Counted from the stretch's first letter, positions 1 to 7,311 are shown. The stretch is DNA of 11,723 bases from Pseudomonadota bacterium (GCA_021808185.1 JAKBCB010000072.1:1-11723), one strand, 5' to 3'. Numbers and translations are program-made. The notes: generated by a model not told the origin, from the letters alone.

Positions 1-44
1 CGCCAGCCCGGGCCGACACGCAGCAAGCGTGCGGTTCGCATCAT
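1..44 (-). CDS. Probable 5' end of a leftward gene cut by the window edge
   Basis: Reading leftward there are two consecutive ATG codons (44-42 and 41-39) followed by an open frame to the window edge, giving M-M-R-T-A-R-L-L-R-V-G-P-G-W. The frame is too short to identify a family. The reason to call a gene is its position: a well-formed promoter with an embedded operator-like dyad (73-100) points at it, and its -10 lies about 30 bases upstream of the first ATG, leaving a leader of about 22 bases. The ribosome-binding site is weak (a GGGG run just before the ATG). The gene would sit directly downstream of tetR1 and probably belongs to the same regulon. A start codon beyond the left edge is the main alternative. 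Confidence 0.4.
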   Translation of the reverse strand, partial: MMRTARLLRVGPGW

Positions 45-72
45 CGCCCCGGGAGGTGGCGTCGCGGAGGCC

Positions 73-100
73 AGTATAGCTAACCAGTTGGTGACTTCAA
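73..100 (-). promoter_or_regulatory. Leftward promoter with embedded TetR-type operator (site A)
   Basis: On the minus strand a -35 TTGAAG (100-95) and a -10 TATACT (78-73) are separated by 16 bp. Between them lies the dyad TAACC-AGTT-GGTGA (81-94; 14-mer form 79-92). The arrangement is superimposable on the promoter at 6241-6268. The stop codon of tetR1 (82-80) lies inside the operator, so the promoter overlaps the 3' end of that gene and would drive the gene running off the left edge. Placement between -35 and -10 suggests repression by steric block of RNA polymerase; the binding protein is inferred to be one of the two TetR regulators here. Confidence 0.65.
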
Positions 101-811
101 GTGCGTTCCTCTAGGATTTTTCAAGGCGTTTCGTGCATTTACACAATTCAAATCGGGCTTTCGCAGGTAGGAAAGGACGATGTCGACGATCACCGCGCGG
201 CGCCGTTCCAGCGCATCCTTGGCACCGAGGTCGAAGCCGTAGATCACCGAGAGCGTGTAGCGGTTGTTCAGGTAGTAGTAGCCGAGCGCGGCAATCGAGA
301 TGTACACTTGGTTGGGATCAAGGTCGTCGCGGAACAGCCCAAGCTCGGCGCCGCGCCGCAGCACCCGCTCGATCAGCGACACGAATGGCGAGTGCATCTC
401 GGCGATCCGCTTGGAGCGCTTGAGATGCGCGGCGCGGTGCAGGTTTTCTGTGTTGATCAGGCGCAGGAACTCGGGGTTGCGGATGTAGTAGCCCCAGGTA
501 AACTCGACCAGTTTCGTGATCGCCTCCACCGGATCGAGATGCTCCAGATCGAGCAGGCGTTCGGCGAGGCGGATGTCGCCGTAGGCTTCCTCGAGCACAG
601 CAAGGTAAAGGTCGTTCTTGCTGCCGAAGTAGTGATAAATCATCCGCTTGTTGATGCGGGCCCGCTCGGCGATCGTGTCCACCCGCGCCCCCGCCAGACC
701 CTTGCGCGCGAACTCGGCCTTCGCCGCCGCCAGGATGCGCAAGCGGCTTGCCGCCGGGTCGCGCGCGCGCGCCTTTGCCACTGCGGCGCCTTCGGATTTC
801 GCGTTAGCCAT
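80..811 (-). CDS. TetR/AcrR family transcriptional regulator 1
   Basis: A 243-residue protein with the usual TetR plan: an N-terminal DNA-binding domain (about residues 22-70) and a helical ligand-binding, dimerising C-terminal domain. The helix-turn-helix is about 44-62, with recognition helix INKRMIYHYF (53-62) followed by the typical SK-L turn. The start at 811 gives a protein beginning MANAKSEG; in-frame codons further upstream only translate the overlapping acyl-CoA dehydrogenase gene in another frame. The start overlaps the stop of that gene by 8 bases, so the two are almost certainly translationally coupled and the regulator is co-transcribed with the enzymes. It is about half identical by eye to TetR 2 (7470-8156). 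Its ligand is probably a pathway intermediate, perhaps an acyl-CoA; that is inference. The 3' end carries operator site A. Confidence 0.93.
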   Translation of the reverse strand: MANAKSEGAAVAKARARDPAASRLRILAAAKAEFARKGLAGARVDTIAERARINKRMIYHYFGSKNDLYLAVLEEAYGDIRLAERLLDLEHLDPVEAITKLVEFTWGYYIRNPEFLRLINTENLHRAAHLKRSKRIAEMHSPFVSLIERVLRRGAELGLFRDDLDPNQVYISIAALGYYYLNNRYTLSVIYGFDLGAKDALERRRAVIVDIVLSYLRKPDLNCVNARNALKNPRGTHLKSPTG

Positions 812-1946
812 GGGCACCCGCGCGCAGCAGTTCGCGGGCGATGATGGTGCGCTGTATCTGCTGTGTTCCTTCGTAGATCTGGCAGATCTTCGCGTCGCGG
901 TACAGGCGCTCCACCTCGAAGCCACGGATGTAGCCGCTGCCGCCGAACACTTGCACGGCGTTGCCGGTGTGCGCCACCGCCGCATCCCCGGCGAAGCACT
1001 TGGCCATGCTGCTGGCCTGCGTCGCGTTCTCGCCCCGGTCCATGCGCGCCGCCGCGTCCCAGGTCAGCAGCCGGGCCGCCTGGATGTCCTTGGCCATGTC
1101 GGCGAGCAACCATTGCAGGCCCTGGTTGTCGGCGATCGGGCGGCCAAACTGCTTGCGCTGCCGCGCGTAGTCCACCGCCGCGTCGAGACCGGCCTGGGCG
1201 ATGCCCACGGCCAGTGCCGCGATGCCGATGCGGCCCTTCTCCAGTACGCTCATCATGATGTGGAAGCCGCGCCCCTCCGGCCCGAGCAGCGCGTCCGCCG
1301 GCAATTCCACGCCGTCGAAATGCAGCGCGCCGACCTGGCTCGCGCGCTGGCCCATCTTGTGTTCCTTCTTGCCGCGCGAGAACCCCGGCAGGCTGGCATC
1401 GACCAGGAAGATGCTCATGCCGCGCCGCCCCGCGTCCTTGTCGGTGCGCGCGAGCACCGCGGCGAAGTCGCAGACCGGCGCGTTGTGAATCCACAGCTTG
1501 CCGCCGTCGAGCCGCCAACCGGTCTGCGTCCGTGTCGCCGTGGTGCGAATGCCGGAGACGTCCGAACCCGCCTCCGCTTCGGTGATTGCATAGGCAGGGC
1601 GCAGGTCGGCGCGCAGCATCGGCGCGAGATATCTCGTCCGCTGCGCCGCTGTGCCGTGCGCCATCAGTAGAGTGCTTAGCAGTTCCAGCAGCCCGCACTG
1701 ATCGGCCACGCTCGCGTAGCCGCGCGACAGTTCCTCCATCACAACGGCGTAGCTGAGGACATCCATGCCGGCGCCACCGTGCTCGGCCGGCACGGTGATG
1801 CCGAACAGGCCAAGGTCGGCCATGCGCGCATACACCTCCGCCGGGAACCGCTCGCTCTCGTCGAGCGAGGCGGCGACCGGTCGGATCTCGGCCTCCGCGA
1901 AGCGGCGCACCATGTCGCGGACTTCGCTCTGTTGCTCGTTCAGCAT
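804..1946 (-). CDS. Acyl-CoA dehydrogenase
   Basis: A 380-residue FAD enzyme, the standard length of the family, catalysing alpha,beta-dehydrogenation of an acyl-CoA with electrons passed to electron-transfer flavoprotein. The N-terminal helical domain is followed by the FAD/substrate signature AITEAEAGSD (120-129), the middle beta-domain segment LWIHNA (151-156), and the C-terminal helical domain containing RKQFGRPI and the family signature IYEGTQQIQ. Glu359 in that motif is at the usual catalytic-base position of short- and medium-chain members. The ATG at 1946 has a strong GGAGGGG ribosome-binding site. It starts 24 bases after the aldo/keto reductase stop and overlaps the tetR1 start, so the three genes form one operon. 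The acyl chain length or branching cannot be read from the sequence. Confidence 0.95.
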   Translation of the reverse strand: MLNEQQSEVRDMVRRFAEAEIRPVAASLDESERFPAEVYARMADLGLFGITVPAEHGGAGMDVLSYAVVMEELSRGYASVADQCGLLELLSTLLMAHGTAAQRTRYLAPMLRADLRPAYAITEAEAGSDVSGIRTTATRTQTGWRLDGGKLWIHNAPVCDFAAVLARTDKDAGRRGMSIFLVDASLPGFSRGKKEHKMGQRASQVGALHFDGVELPADALLGPEGRGFHIMMSVLEKGRIGIAALAVGIAQAGLDAAVDYARQRKQFGRPIADNQGLQWLLADMAKDIQAARLLTWDAAARMDRGENATQASSMAKCFAGDAAVAHTGNAVQVFGGSGYIRGFEVERLYRDAKICQIYEGTQQIQRTIIARELLRAGAHG

Positions 1947-1970
1947 CGCCCCCTCCGTCGCTACGCCGCG

Positions 1971-2990
1971 CTATCCCGGGACCGGCGCATCCGCCCGGAT
2001 CAGGCCTTCATGCTTTAACTCGGCCCAGAAATCCGCCGGGATGTCGTGCCGGAAGGCGGCGACGGTGTCGGCCATCTGTTCGACCGACCGGCAACCGGGC
2101 ACGGTCGTCGGGATCGCCGGGTGGCCGAGCACGAACTGCATCGCCGCCGCCTTCAGCGGCACGCCATGACGCGCGCAGACCGCCTCCATCCGCCGCACCC
2201 GCGCCAGCACCGGCTCGGGCGCTGGCGCGTAATTGTACTTCGCCCCCGCTACGGCTCCGGTCGCAAGAATGCCGCTGTTGTAGGCTGCCCCCAGCACCAC
2301 TGCCGCACCACGCGCCTCGCAAAGCGGCAGGAAGGCGTCAAGCGCCTCCTGCTCCAGCAGCGTGTACCGCCCGGCGAGCAGGAAGCAGTCGAAATCACGC
2401 TCTTGCAGCGCCGCATGGCACACCTGCCATTCGTTGACGCCCATGCCGATCGCCCGCACCACGCCCTCGCCGCGCAAGCGGTCGAGCGCCCGATACGCGC
2501 CGTCGAGCGCCTCGCGGAAGCGGCCGGGCTGGTGCTGCGGGCCATGCGTGAACACGTCGCAATCGTGGATGAACACGATCTCGATGCGCTCCAGCCCCAG
2601 CCGTTGCAGGCTGTCTTCCAGGCTGCGCATCGTACCGTCATAGCTGTAGTCGAATCGCATCTTGTTCGGCAGCCCATCAACCCAGGGGCGGAAGTCGATG
2701 CTCGCGCGGGGTGCTGCCGTCAGTACGCGCCCGACTTTGGTGGAAATGGCAAACTCGTCGCGCGGCCGCCAGCGCAGCGCCGCGCCCAGCCGGGCCTCGC
2801 TCAGGCCGTGCCCATACATCGGCGCGGTGTCGAAGAAGCGGACGCCAGCATTCCACGCCTCCGCGACGATGGCTGCCGCGTCCTCCTCGGTGACAGCACG
2901 GAAGATGTTGCCGATCGGCCCGCCGCCAAATCCGAGTGGCGTGACCCGCAGGTCCACCCTGCCGAAGCGCCGTGTCGCGGCTGGATTCAT
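1971..2990 (-). CDS. Aldo/keto reductase, aldose dehydrogenase-like
   Basis: A 339-residue NAD(P)-dependent TIM-barrel oxidoreductase. The catalytic tetrad is visible: Asp54 and Tyr59 in FFDTAPMYG, Lys85 in STKVG and His142 in FIHDCD. The N-terminal LGFGGGPIGN and the barrel layout resemble the branch containing D-threo-aldose/L-fucose 1-dehydrogenases and pyridoxal 4-dehydrogenase, which oxidise a sugar hemiacetal or an aldehyde to a lactone; that assignment comes from memory of the family. The ATG has an AAGGGGGG ribosome-binding site about 8 bases upstream. It is the first gene of the unit AKR / acyl-CoA dehydrogenase / tetR1, separated from the DUF1479 gene by 134 bases that hold a hairpin and an operator-like dyad. 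A general aldehyde reductase is the alternative. Confidence 0.9.
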   Translation of the reverse strand: MNPAATRRFGRVDLRVTPLGFGGGPIGNIFRAVTEEDAAAIVAEAWNAGVRFFDTAPMYGHGLSEARLGAALRWRPRDEFAISTKVGRVLTAAPRASIDFRPWVDGLPNKMRFDYSYDGTMRSLEDSLQRLGLERIEIVFIHDCDVFTHGPQHQPGRFREALDGAYRALDRLRGEGVVRAIGMGVNEWQVCHAALQERDFDCFLLAGRYTLLEQEALDAFLPLCEARGAAVVLGAAYNSGILATGAVAGAKYNYAPAPEPVLARVRRMEAVCARHGVPLKAAAMQFVLGHPAIPTTVPGCRSVEQMADTVAAFRHDIPADFWAELKHEGLIRADAPVPG

Positions 2991-3027
2991 TGTCCGTGCC
3001 CCCCTTATGGCTCAGTCCGGCGGTAAA

Positions 3028-3043
3028 GTAACTAGATGGATAC
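3028..3043. promoter_or_regulatory. Divergent operator-like dyad upstream of the aldo/keto reductase (site E)
   Basis: The 16-mer GTAACTAGATGGATAC is an imperfect inverted repeat (10 of 16 positions self-complementary) lying 37 bases before the AKR start. It keeps the CTA and TGG-T elements of the four better operators but with a shorter spacer, so it is either a degenerate copy or the site of another regulator. A TTGAAG hexamer lies 15 bases further upstream (3064-3059), but I see no good -10 at proper spacing. Confidence 0.35.
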
Positions 3044-3065
3044 ATAGCGTGCGATTGTCTTCAAG

Positions 3066-3089
3066 CAGGCGGCGCCGAAACGCCGCCTG
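3066..3089 (-). terminator. Possible terminator hairpin after the DUF1479 gene
   Basis: CAGGCGGCG and CGCCGCCTG form a perfect 9-bp stem with a 6-base loop, 35 bases after the DUF1479 stop and upstream of the aldo/keto reductase. The leftward transcript continues CTTGAAGAC, so there is no U-tract. It could be a weak or Rho-assisted terminator, or an mRNA-stabilising hairpin separating the upstream genes from the AKR unit. Confidence 0.45.
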
Positions 3090-3124
3090 TATCGTCCTAT
3101 CCGCGCACGGGTCTCAGGGTCGCG

Positions 3125-4366
3125 TCACCACGCGTCGAAGCCCATCTGCTTGCGCCCAAGCGGCGTCAGATCGGCTTCGGTCGCGCGTCCCGCGAAATCG
3201 ACCTCATAGTCCTCCGGTGCGAAATCCGGGCAGCTTTTGCCGGCCAGGAACGCGGCCTTCTGCAATTCCTGGAACGCGCGGTTCTTGGCGCAGTCCGGTG
3301 CTGCGCCGATGTATATCACGCTGCTGTAGCCTTTGCCGTGATTCTCATCTTCCACCGCGTGGACCAGGTCGGGGTGCCACCACACCGTGTCGCCAGGCTG
3401 CACCTTGGGCACGGGGACCAGCGCCCGCAGCAAGGGCGCGTGATACTGCTCGTTGATGCGCATCGCGCGGCCGGCCGCGGCGCCGCAGAGTTCCGCCTCC
3501 GGCACGTCGTCCTGCAAGGCGCGCAGCAGCATGTAGGTCATCGCATTGACCGTCGGCACCAGTTGCAGCGTGCCGTCACGCGGGCCCTGCTCGGTCAGCG
3601 CCGTCCATCCCTGATAGGTGCGGAACATCCGGCACACTGCCGGGGACGGGATTTCCCTGGTTTCCGTTCGGCCCTCGCCGTCCCACGGGTTGTGCGCGCG
3701 CCAGTCGCCGGACAAAACGTGGCGATAGACGTGGTGGAAGCTGGGGTCGATCCAGCGTTCCACCGAGCCACCATCGACATGCGGCGAAAGCCCAAGCGTG
3801 GCGTCGCCCGGCTCGCGCTGGCGAATGCGGTCGGCGTAGTTGTAGTTGCGGTCTGGGTTGAAAAATTCCTGGCCGTCCTTTTCCCAGATCCACAGGCGAT
3901 TGAGCCACGCCCGGGCCGTCGCCATGCTTTCGGCCTGCCGTGCCTGGATCTGCGGACACGACCAGTAGATGCCGTAGATCTGCGGCTTGCCGCTTTTCAG
4001 CTGGCTGAAATATTTATCGAGATTGCCCTTCGCCTTCGCCTTCTCGATGTAGTGGTTGCGCTGCACATAGTCGAGCAGTTCGGCGTCCCAGGCCTCGGCC
4101 TGCGCGCGCGGAAACACGCCGCGCACCACGACGCAGCCATGGCGGCGGATCGCGGCCACGGCATCGGCCGGCACGCTGTTGCTGACGATGTCGGCGTAAT
4201 CGATGCGCGGCACCACCGGGTCGCCGTCCTTGTGGCGCGCGGCGATCTCCTCGGCCTCGCGCCCGACCTCGGCGGCCATGTCGGCGAACACGGCGGCGTA
4301 GTTGGGCAGCTTGCGGCGCAGAGCAGCCTTCGCGGCGGCAATGGTCGGGCCCAGATCGGCAGTCAT
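3125..4366 (-). CDS. DUF1479 (YbiU-like) putative Fe(II)/2-oxoglutarate oxygenase
   Basis: A 413-residue protein of the DUF1479 family, whose predicted fold is the double-stranded beta-helix of Fe(II)/2-oxoglutarate dioxygenases. A candidate iron triad is visible: His196 and Asp198 in SPHVDGGS and His336 in PDLVHAVEDEN, preceded by the PGDTVWWHPD strand typical of the core. The family has no well-established substrate, so hydroxylation or oxidative cleavage is inference. An ATG at 4381 is in frame, but the ATG at 4366 is preferred because AAAGGAA lies at ideal distance before it, within the longer reading. It follows the GMC gene by 119 bases, on the same strand, and is likely co-transcribed with it. 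Confidence 0.88.
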   Translation of the reverse strand: MTADLGPTIAAAKAALRRKLPNYAAVFADMAAEVGREAEEIAARHKDGDPVVPRIDYADIVSNSVPADAVAAIRRHGCVVVRGVFPRAQAEAWDAELLDYVQRNHYIEKAKAKGNLDKYFSQLKSGKPQIYGIYWSCPQIQARQAESMATARAWLNRLWIWEKDGQEFFNPDRNYNYADRIRQREPGDATLGLSPHVDGGSVERWIDPSFHHVYRHVLSGDWRAHNPWDGEGRTETREIPSPAVCRMFRTYQGWTALTEQGPRDGTLQLVPTVNAMTYMLLRALQDDVPEAELCGAAAGRAMRINEQYHAPLLRALVPVPKVQPGDTVWWHPDLVHAVEDENHGKGYSSVIYIGAAPDCAKNRAFQELQKAAFLAGKSCPDFAPEDYEVDFAGRATEADLTPLGRKQMGFDAW

Positions 4367-4421
4367 GGTGTTTCCTTTCATGCGAGAGGCGGCACTGTTC
4401 GCGCCGCGTTGACGTGGCCTA

Positions 4422-4455
4422 GTCGCACGGCACGGCGCGCGGTGCGGCGTGCGAC
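4422..4455. repeat. GC-rich inverted repeat between GMC and DUF1479 genes
   Basis: GTCGCACG (4422-4429) pairs perfectly with CGTGCGAC (4448-4455), and GCAC (4430-4433) pairs with GTGC (4442-4445) across a 2-base bulge, leaving an 8-base loop. There is no U-run on either side, so a simple terminator is unlikely. It may be an intercistronic RNA hairpin adjusting expression of the downstream DUF1479 gene. Confidence 0.45.
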
Positions 4456-4485
4456 GGGAGTCCGGTGGGGGCCGGGAAATCCGCC

Positions 4486-6105
4486 CTAATGTTCGGCCGG
4501 GACAACTCCAGCGGTCGCAACGGCTCTGTTGCCGCGGATCAGGTCGCTGCCTTTCTCACCGATCATGATGCTTGGCGCATTGGTGTTGGAGCTTACCAGC
4601 CGAGGCATGATCGAACTGTCGCAGATGCGCAAACCTTGAATCCCATACACACGGAGTTGCGGGTCCACCACCGCGTCGGCCCCGTTGCCCATTCGGCAAG
4701 TCCCGACGGGATGATACGAGGTTCGCCCGTACTGGCGCGCATAGGCCTCGAAATCCGCGCGCGTGCGAACCCGCTCACCGGGGAAGTGCTCCTTGCGAAT
4801 GAGCGCCTTCAACGCGGGCTGGTTGAAGATGTCGCGACTTATCATGACGCCTTCCGTGGCTGTCTGGACATCGTACGGATCGCCCAGGAAGTTCGGATCG
4901 ATGATCGGCTGCTCCGCGGGGTCCGCGGAGCGCAACCGCACCGACCCGCGCGCGCGCGGCCGCACCGCATAGGAATTCAGTGTCACGCCGGAACCGGACT
5001 CGATCTTCGGCACGCCCGCCTCAACCCCGGCACCGACCAGGAAATGGAATTGGAGATCGGGCGTGGGCGCATCGCGGTCCGCATACCAAAACGCGCCCCC
5101 CTCGACGATGTTGGACGCAACGGGGCCTTTGCGGAACAGCGCGTATTCGGCCCCCGCCCACAGCATCCACAGCGGCTTGGCATATTTGTCCAGGCTGTAC
5201 GGCCCAGCCAGCTCATAGACGAGATCAATGCCATAATGGTCGTGCAGGTTGCGCCCGACCCCCGGCAGGTCGGCGACGACACCGACGCCAACAGCGCGCA
5301 ACTCCTCCGCCGGCCCGATGCCAGACCGCAGCATCAGCCACGGAGACCCGATCGCGCCCGCCGCCAGGATCACTTCGCGTTCGGCGCGTAACACCACGTG
5401 GCGGCCGTGTTCAGTGATCTCGACCCCGACAGCCCGCCCGTGCTCCACCACGATGCGAACGACCTGCTGCGTCAGCCGCAGCGAAAGATTTGGCCGGCTC
5501 AGCGCGGGCTTGAGATAGCCGACGGATGCCGAGCAGCGTCGCGCATGGCGCGTGGTCGTCTGGTACGTTCCAGCGCCATCCTGCCGGGAGCCGTTGAAAT
5601 CCGGATTGTATGGCATGCCGAGCTGTTGGCACGCCTGCACGAAGGCGCGCGTCATGCGCTGCGGCGTCTGGGTCGAGACCCCCAAGGGCCCGCCATTGCC
5701 GTGCCAGAAGCCAGACAGAGTATCGTTGTCTTCCGCGCGCAGAAAGCAAGGCTGCACATCCGCGAATGACCAGCCAGTGCAGCCGAACTCGGCCTCCCAG
5801 GCGTCATAGTCCTCCGGACAACCGCGCGTGAACACCTCGGCATTGATGGAGCTGCCGCCGCCCAGCACGCGCCCCTGCGCGTAGGGGATCTCCCGGTCCA
5901 TCGCGTGTTGCTGGGGCGCGGTCCGAAACCCCCAGGTCAGCGGCCCGCCGGTCATGCGATAGAACCCGACGGGAATATGGATGAAGGGGCTGCTGTCACG
6001 CGCGCCAGCTTCGAGCAACAAGACCGATACATCCGGATCTTCGCTCAGTCGGGCGGCCAGCGCGCATCCGGCGGAGCCCGCACCGACGATGATATAATCA
6101 GCCAT
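4486..6105 (-). CDS. GMC family FAD-dependent oxidoreductase (alcohol/choline dehydrogenase-like)
   Basis: A 539-residue glucose-methanol-choline oxidoreductase, full length for the family. The N-terminus has the FAD dinucleotide-binding motif GAGSAGC (8-14) and the ribose-binding acidic residue Glu32 in LLLEAG. GRVLGGGSSINAE is GMC signature 1, and AAGAIGSPWLMLRSGIG is signature 2. The C-terminus carries the catalytic His465 in SYHPVGTCRMG and the partner Asn in SSNTNAPS (Asn509 most likely), ahead of the closing IMIGEKGSDLI. It has no signal peptide, so it is probably cytoplasmic or membrane-associated, oxidising a primary alcohol to an aldehyde. The exact substrate is unknown; AlkJ-like and choline dehydrogenase-like labels are both possible. 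The ATG has a GGAGGGG ribosome-binding site. It is driven by the promoter/operator at 6241-6268 with a leader of about 130 bases. Confidence 0.94.
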   Translation of the reverse strand: MADYIIVGAGSAGCALAARLSEDPDVSVLLLEAGARDSSPFIHIPVGFYRMTGGPLTWGFRTAPQQHAMDREIPYAQGRVLGGGSSINAEVFTRGCPEDYDAWEAEFGCTGWSFADVQPCFLRAEDNDTLSGFWHGNGGPLGVSTQTPQRMTRAFVQACQQLGMPYNPDFNGSRQDGAGTYQTTTRHARRCSASVGYLKPALSRPNLSLRLTQQVVRIVVEHGRAVGVEITEHGRHVVLRAEREVILAAGAIGSPWLMLRSGIGPAEELRAVGVGVVADLPGVGRNLHDHYGIDLVYELAGPYSLDKYAKPLWMLWAGAEYALFRKGPVASNIVEGGAFWYADRDAPTPDLQFHFLVGAGVEAGVPKIESGSGVTLNSYAVRPRARGSVRLRSADPAEQPIIDPNFLGDPYDVQTATEGVMISRDIFNQPALKALIRKEHFPGERVRTRADFEAYARQYGRTSYHPVGTCRMGNGADAVVDPQLRVYGIQGLRICDSSIMPRLVSSNTNAPSIMIGEKGSDLIRGNRAVATAGVVPAEH

Positions 6106-6240
6106 GCCGCCCCTCCGCCGCGCCGCGTTCCGCCGGGCCGCCGACGATGACCATACGGAGCGCGCGCGGCCCGGCCGGCGTCGCGATAGGTTGCTCAGGA
6201 CTGCCCAACACGCTCGCCCTCCCAGCCTCAGGCAACCCGC

Positions 6241-6268
6241 ACTATAACTAACCGGTTGGTTATTTCAA
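6241..6268 (-). promoter_or_regulatory. GMC-oxidoreductase promoter with embedded TetR-type operator (site B)
   Basis: On the minus strand a -35 TTGAAA (6268-6263), a 16-bp spacer and a -10 TATAGT (6246-6241) form a near-consensus sigma-70 promoter. The spacer contains the best dyad of the window: the 20 bases 6244-6263 match their own reverse complement at 18 positions, centred on CCGG, with perfect TAACC and GGTTA arms. It lies between the enoyl-CoA hydratase stop and the GMC start. Same geometry as site A, so probably the same repressor. Confidence 0.75.
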
Positions 6269-6303
6269 GCGCCGGTTGGGGGGTGATCCCGCGCGCGGTT
6301 GCA

Positions 6304-7074
6304 TTATCGTCCGAGAAACCTGGGCGGCCGCTTTTCCCGAAAGCCCGCCACGCCTTCGGCCTTGTCCGCCGTGGCCGCCACGCGCGCGGCGGCGATGGCA
6401 TCGATCGCGGCCTCCCGCCCTTCGCCCACCGCCGCGTTCAGAACCTGCTTCGTCGTCTCCACCGCCAGCGGCGCGAGGGTTCCGACGCGCTCGGCGACGG
6501 CCAGCGCGCGGGGCAAGGGCGGGTCCGCCAGTTCGTTAATGAAGCCGACCCCATGGAGCCGCTCGGCGGTCATCCGCGCACCGGTGAGTGCCAGTTCGCG
6601 CACGATCGCTTCGGGCAGCAAGCGGGCAAGGCGCTGCGTCCCGGACCAGCCAGCCGTGACTCCGATGCCTGCCTCGGGCAACGCGAAGCTCGCGTCCGGC
6701 GCGGCCACACGGATGTCGCAGGCCGCCGCGAGTTCCAGGCCGCCGCCGAACGTGGCGCCGCCGAGTGCCCCGATGACCGGCACCGGCAGTCTCGCCAGAC
6801 GGTCGAAGACCCGGTGGCCGCAACCGATCCATTGCCGCGCGAACGCGACCGGGTCGAGATCGCTCCACGCGGTAATGTCGGCACCGGTGCAGAACGCCTT
6901 TCCGCCAGCGCCGGTCAACACGACCGCCCGGATTGCCGGCTCCTGCTCGACCGCCTCCAGGTGCGCCATCAGCGCCGCCAGCATCGCGGGCGTCAGCGCA
7001 TTGCCGCGTCGCTCGTGGTTGAGGGTCAGCAACAAGACCGCGCCCCGCCGGTCGGCGATCACCGTGTCGGTCAT
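6304..7074 (-). CDS. Enoyl-CoA hydratase/isomerase (crotonase) family protein
   Basis: A 256-residue crotonase-fold protein, the normal length of the family, acting on CoA thioesters and typically hydrating trans-2-enoyl-CoA. The oxyanion-hole segments are GKAFCTGADI (58-67) and GGATFGGG (105-112). Both catalytic glutamates are present: Glu114 in GGLELAAACD and Glu134 in LPEAGIG, followed by GTQRLARLLP, so hydratase activity is plausible rather than only isomerase or hydrolase. In-frame ATGs lie at 7089, 7080 and 7074; the last is chosen because GGGGGAG sits 6 bases before it. It is upstream of the GMC gene on the same strand and could supply the step after the acyl-CoA dehydrogenase encoded further along. 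Its own promoter is unclear; a dyad (7289-7302), a tiny ORF and a hairpin precede it. Confidence 0.92.
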   Translation of the reverse strand: MTDTVIADRRGAVLLLTLNHERRGNALTPAMLAALMAHLEAVEQEPAIRAVVLTGAGGKAFCTGADITAWSDLDPVAFARQWIGCGHRVFDRLARLPVPVIGALGGATFGGGLELAAACDIRVAAPDASFALPEAGIGVTAGWSGTQRLARLLPEAIVRELALTGARMTAERLHGVGFINELADPPLPRALAVAERVGTLAPLAVETTKQVLNAAVGEGREAAIDAIAAARVAATADKAEGVAGFREKRPPRFLGR

Positions 7075-7129
7075 GCTCATCTCCCCCATCGTTTGCGCCT
7101 GAGTCGCCAGGATGTTGTGCCCGGCCCCG

Positions 7130-7169
7130 AGCGGGTTGGCAGCCGCCGGACGGAATGCGGCAACCCGCT
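7130..7169. repeat. Long inverted repeat in the enoyl-CoA hydratase leader
   Basis: AGCGGGTTG (7130-7138) and CAACCCGCT (7161-7169) are perfect complements; the 22-base interior can pair further (GC with GC, CCG with CGG around a CCGGA loop). It lies just after the stop of the small ORF and before the hydratase start. There is no U-tract, so an mRNA stability or attenuator-like element is likelier than a terminator. Confidence 0.45.
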
Positions 7170-7170
7170 G

Positions 7171-7254
7171 CTAAGGCGCGAGAATGACGGCCGCCGCGGC
7201 GCCAGGCGCGGACTTGCGCCACGCGAGGCGACCGACGGCCCTGAATTGGATCAT
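7171..7254 (-). CDS. Possible 27-residue leader peptide upstream of enoyl-CoA hydratase
   Basis: A short ORF starting MIQFRAVGRLAW and ending AAAAVILAP, with GGAG 8 bases before its ATG. It ends immediately upstream of the inverted repeat 7130-7169, and the hydratase starts about 100 bases further on. The order small ORF, hairpin, enzyme gene resembles leader-peptide arrangements, but there is no strong run of one regulatory codon beyond the alanines. It is unrecognised and may be a chance frame. Confidence 0.25.
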   Translation of the reverse strand: MIQFRAVGRLAWRKSAPGAAAAVILAP

Positions 7255-7284
7255 GCTGCGATCTCCATCGGAAAATGCAGAAGA

Positions 7285-7311
7285 TTGATCTAACCAGTCG
7301 GTTAATATACG
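7285..7311 (+). promoter_or_regulatory. Operator-like dyad with possible tetR2 promoter (site C)
   Basis: TAACC-AGTC-GGTTA (7291-7304; 14-mer form 7289-7302) has perfect 5-base arms and matches sites A and B. On the plus strand TTGATC (7285-7290) and TATACG (7306-7311) flank it with a 15-base spacer, a poor but possible promoter for tetR2, which would then be autoregulated. The same site could also control leftward transcription into the hydratase gene, though I see no good leftward hexamers. Confidence 0.55.

Noticed and set aside
648..1670. 340-codon plus-strand open frame opposite the acyl-CoA dehydrogenase
   Set aside because: Antisense shadow of a clear acyl-CoA dehydrogenase in high-GC DNA; its translation is Arg/Ala/His-rich and matches no family.
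3338..4489. 383-codon plus-strand open frame opposite DUF1479
   Set aside because: Shadow frame of a recognisable gene; low-complexity His/Arg/Val composition and no ribosome-binding site or motif.
6098..6154. 18-codon minus-strand ORF overlapping the GMC start codon
   Set aside because: Overlapping start and stop could mean coupling, but there is no ribosome-binding site and the GMC gene has its own strong one; chance is likelier.
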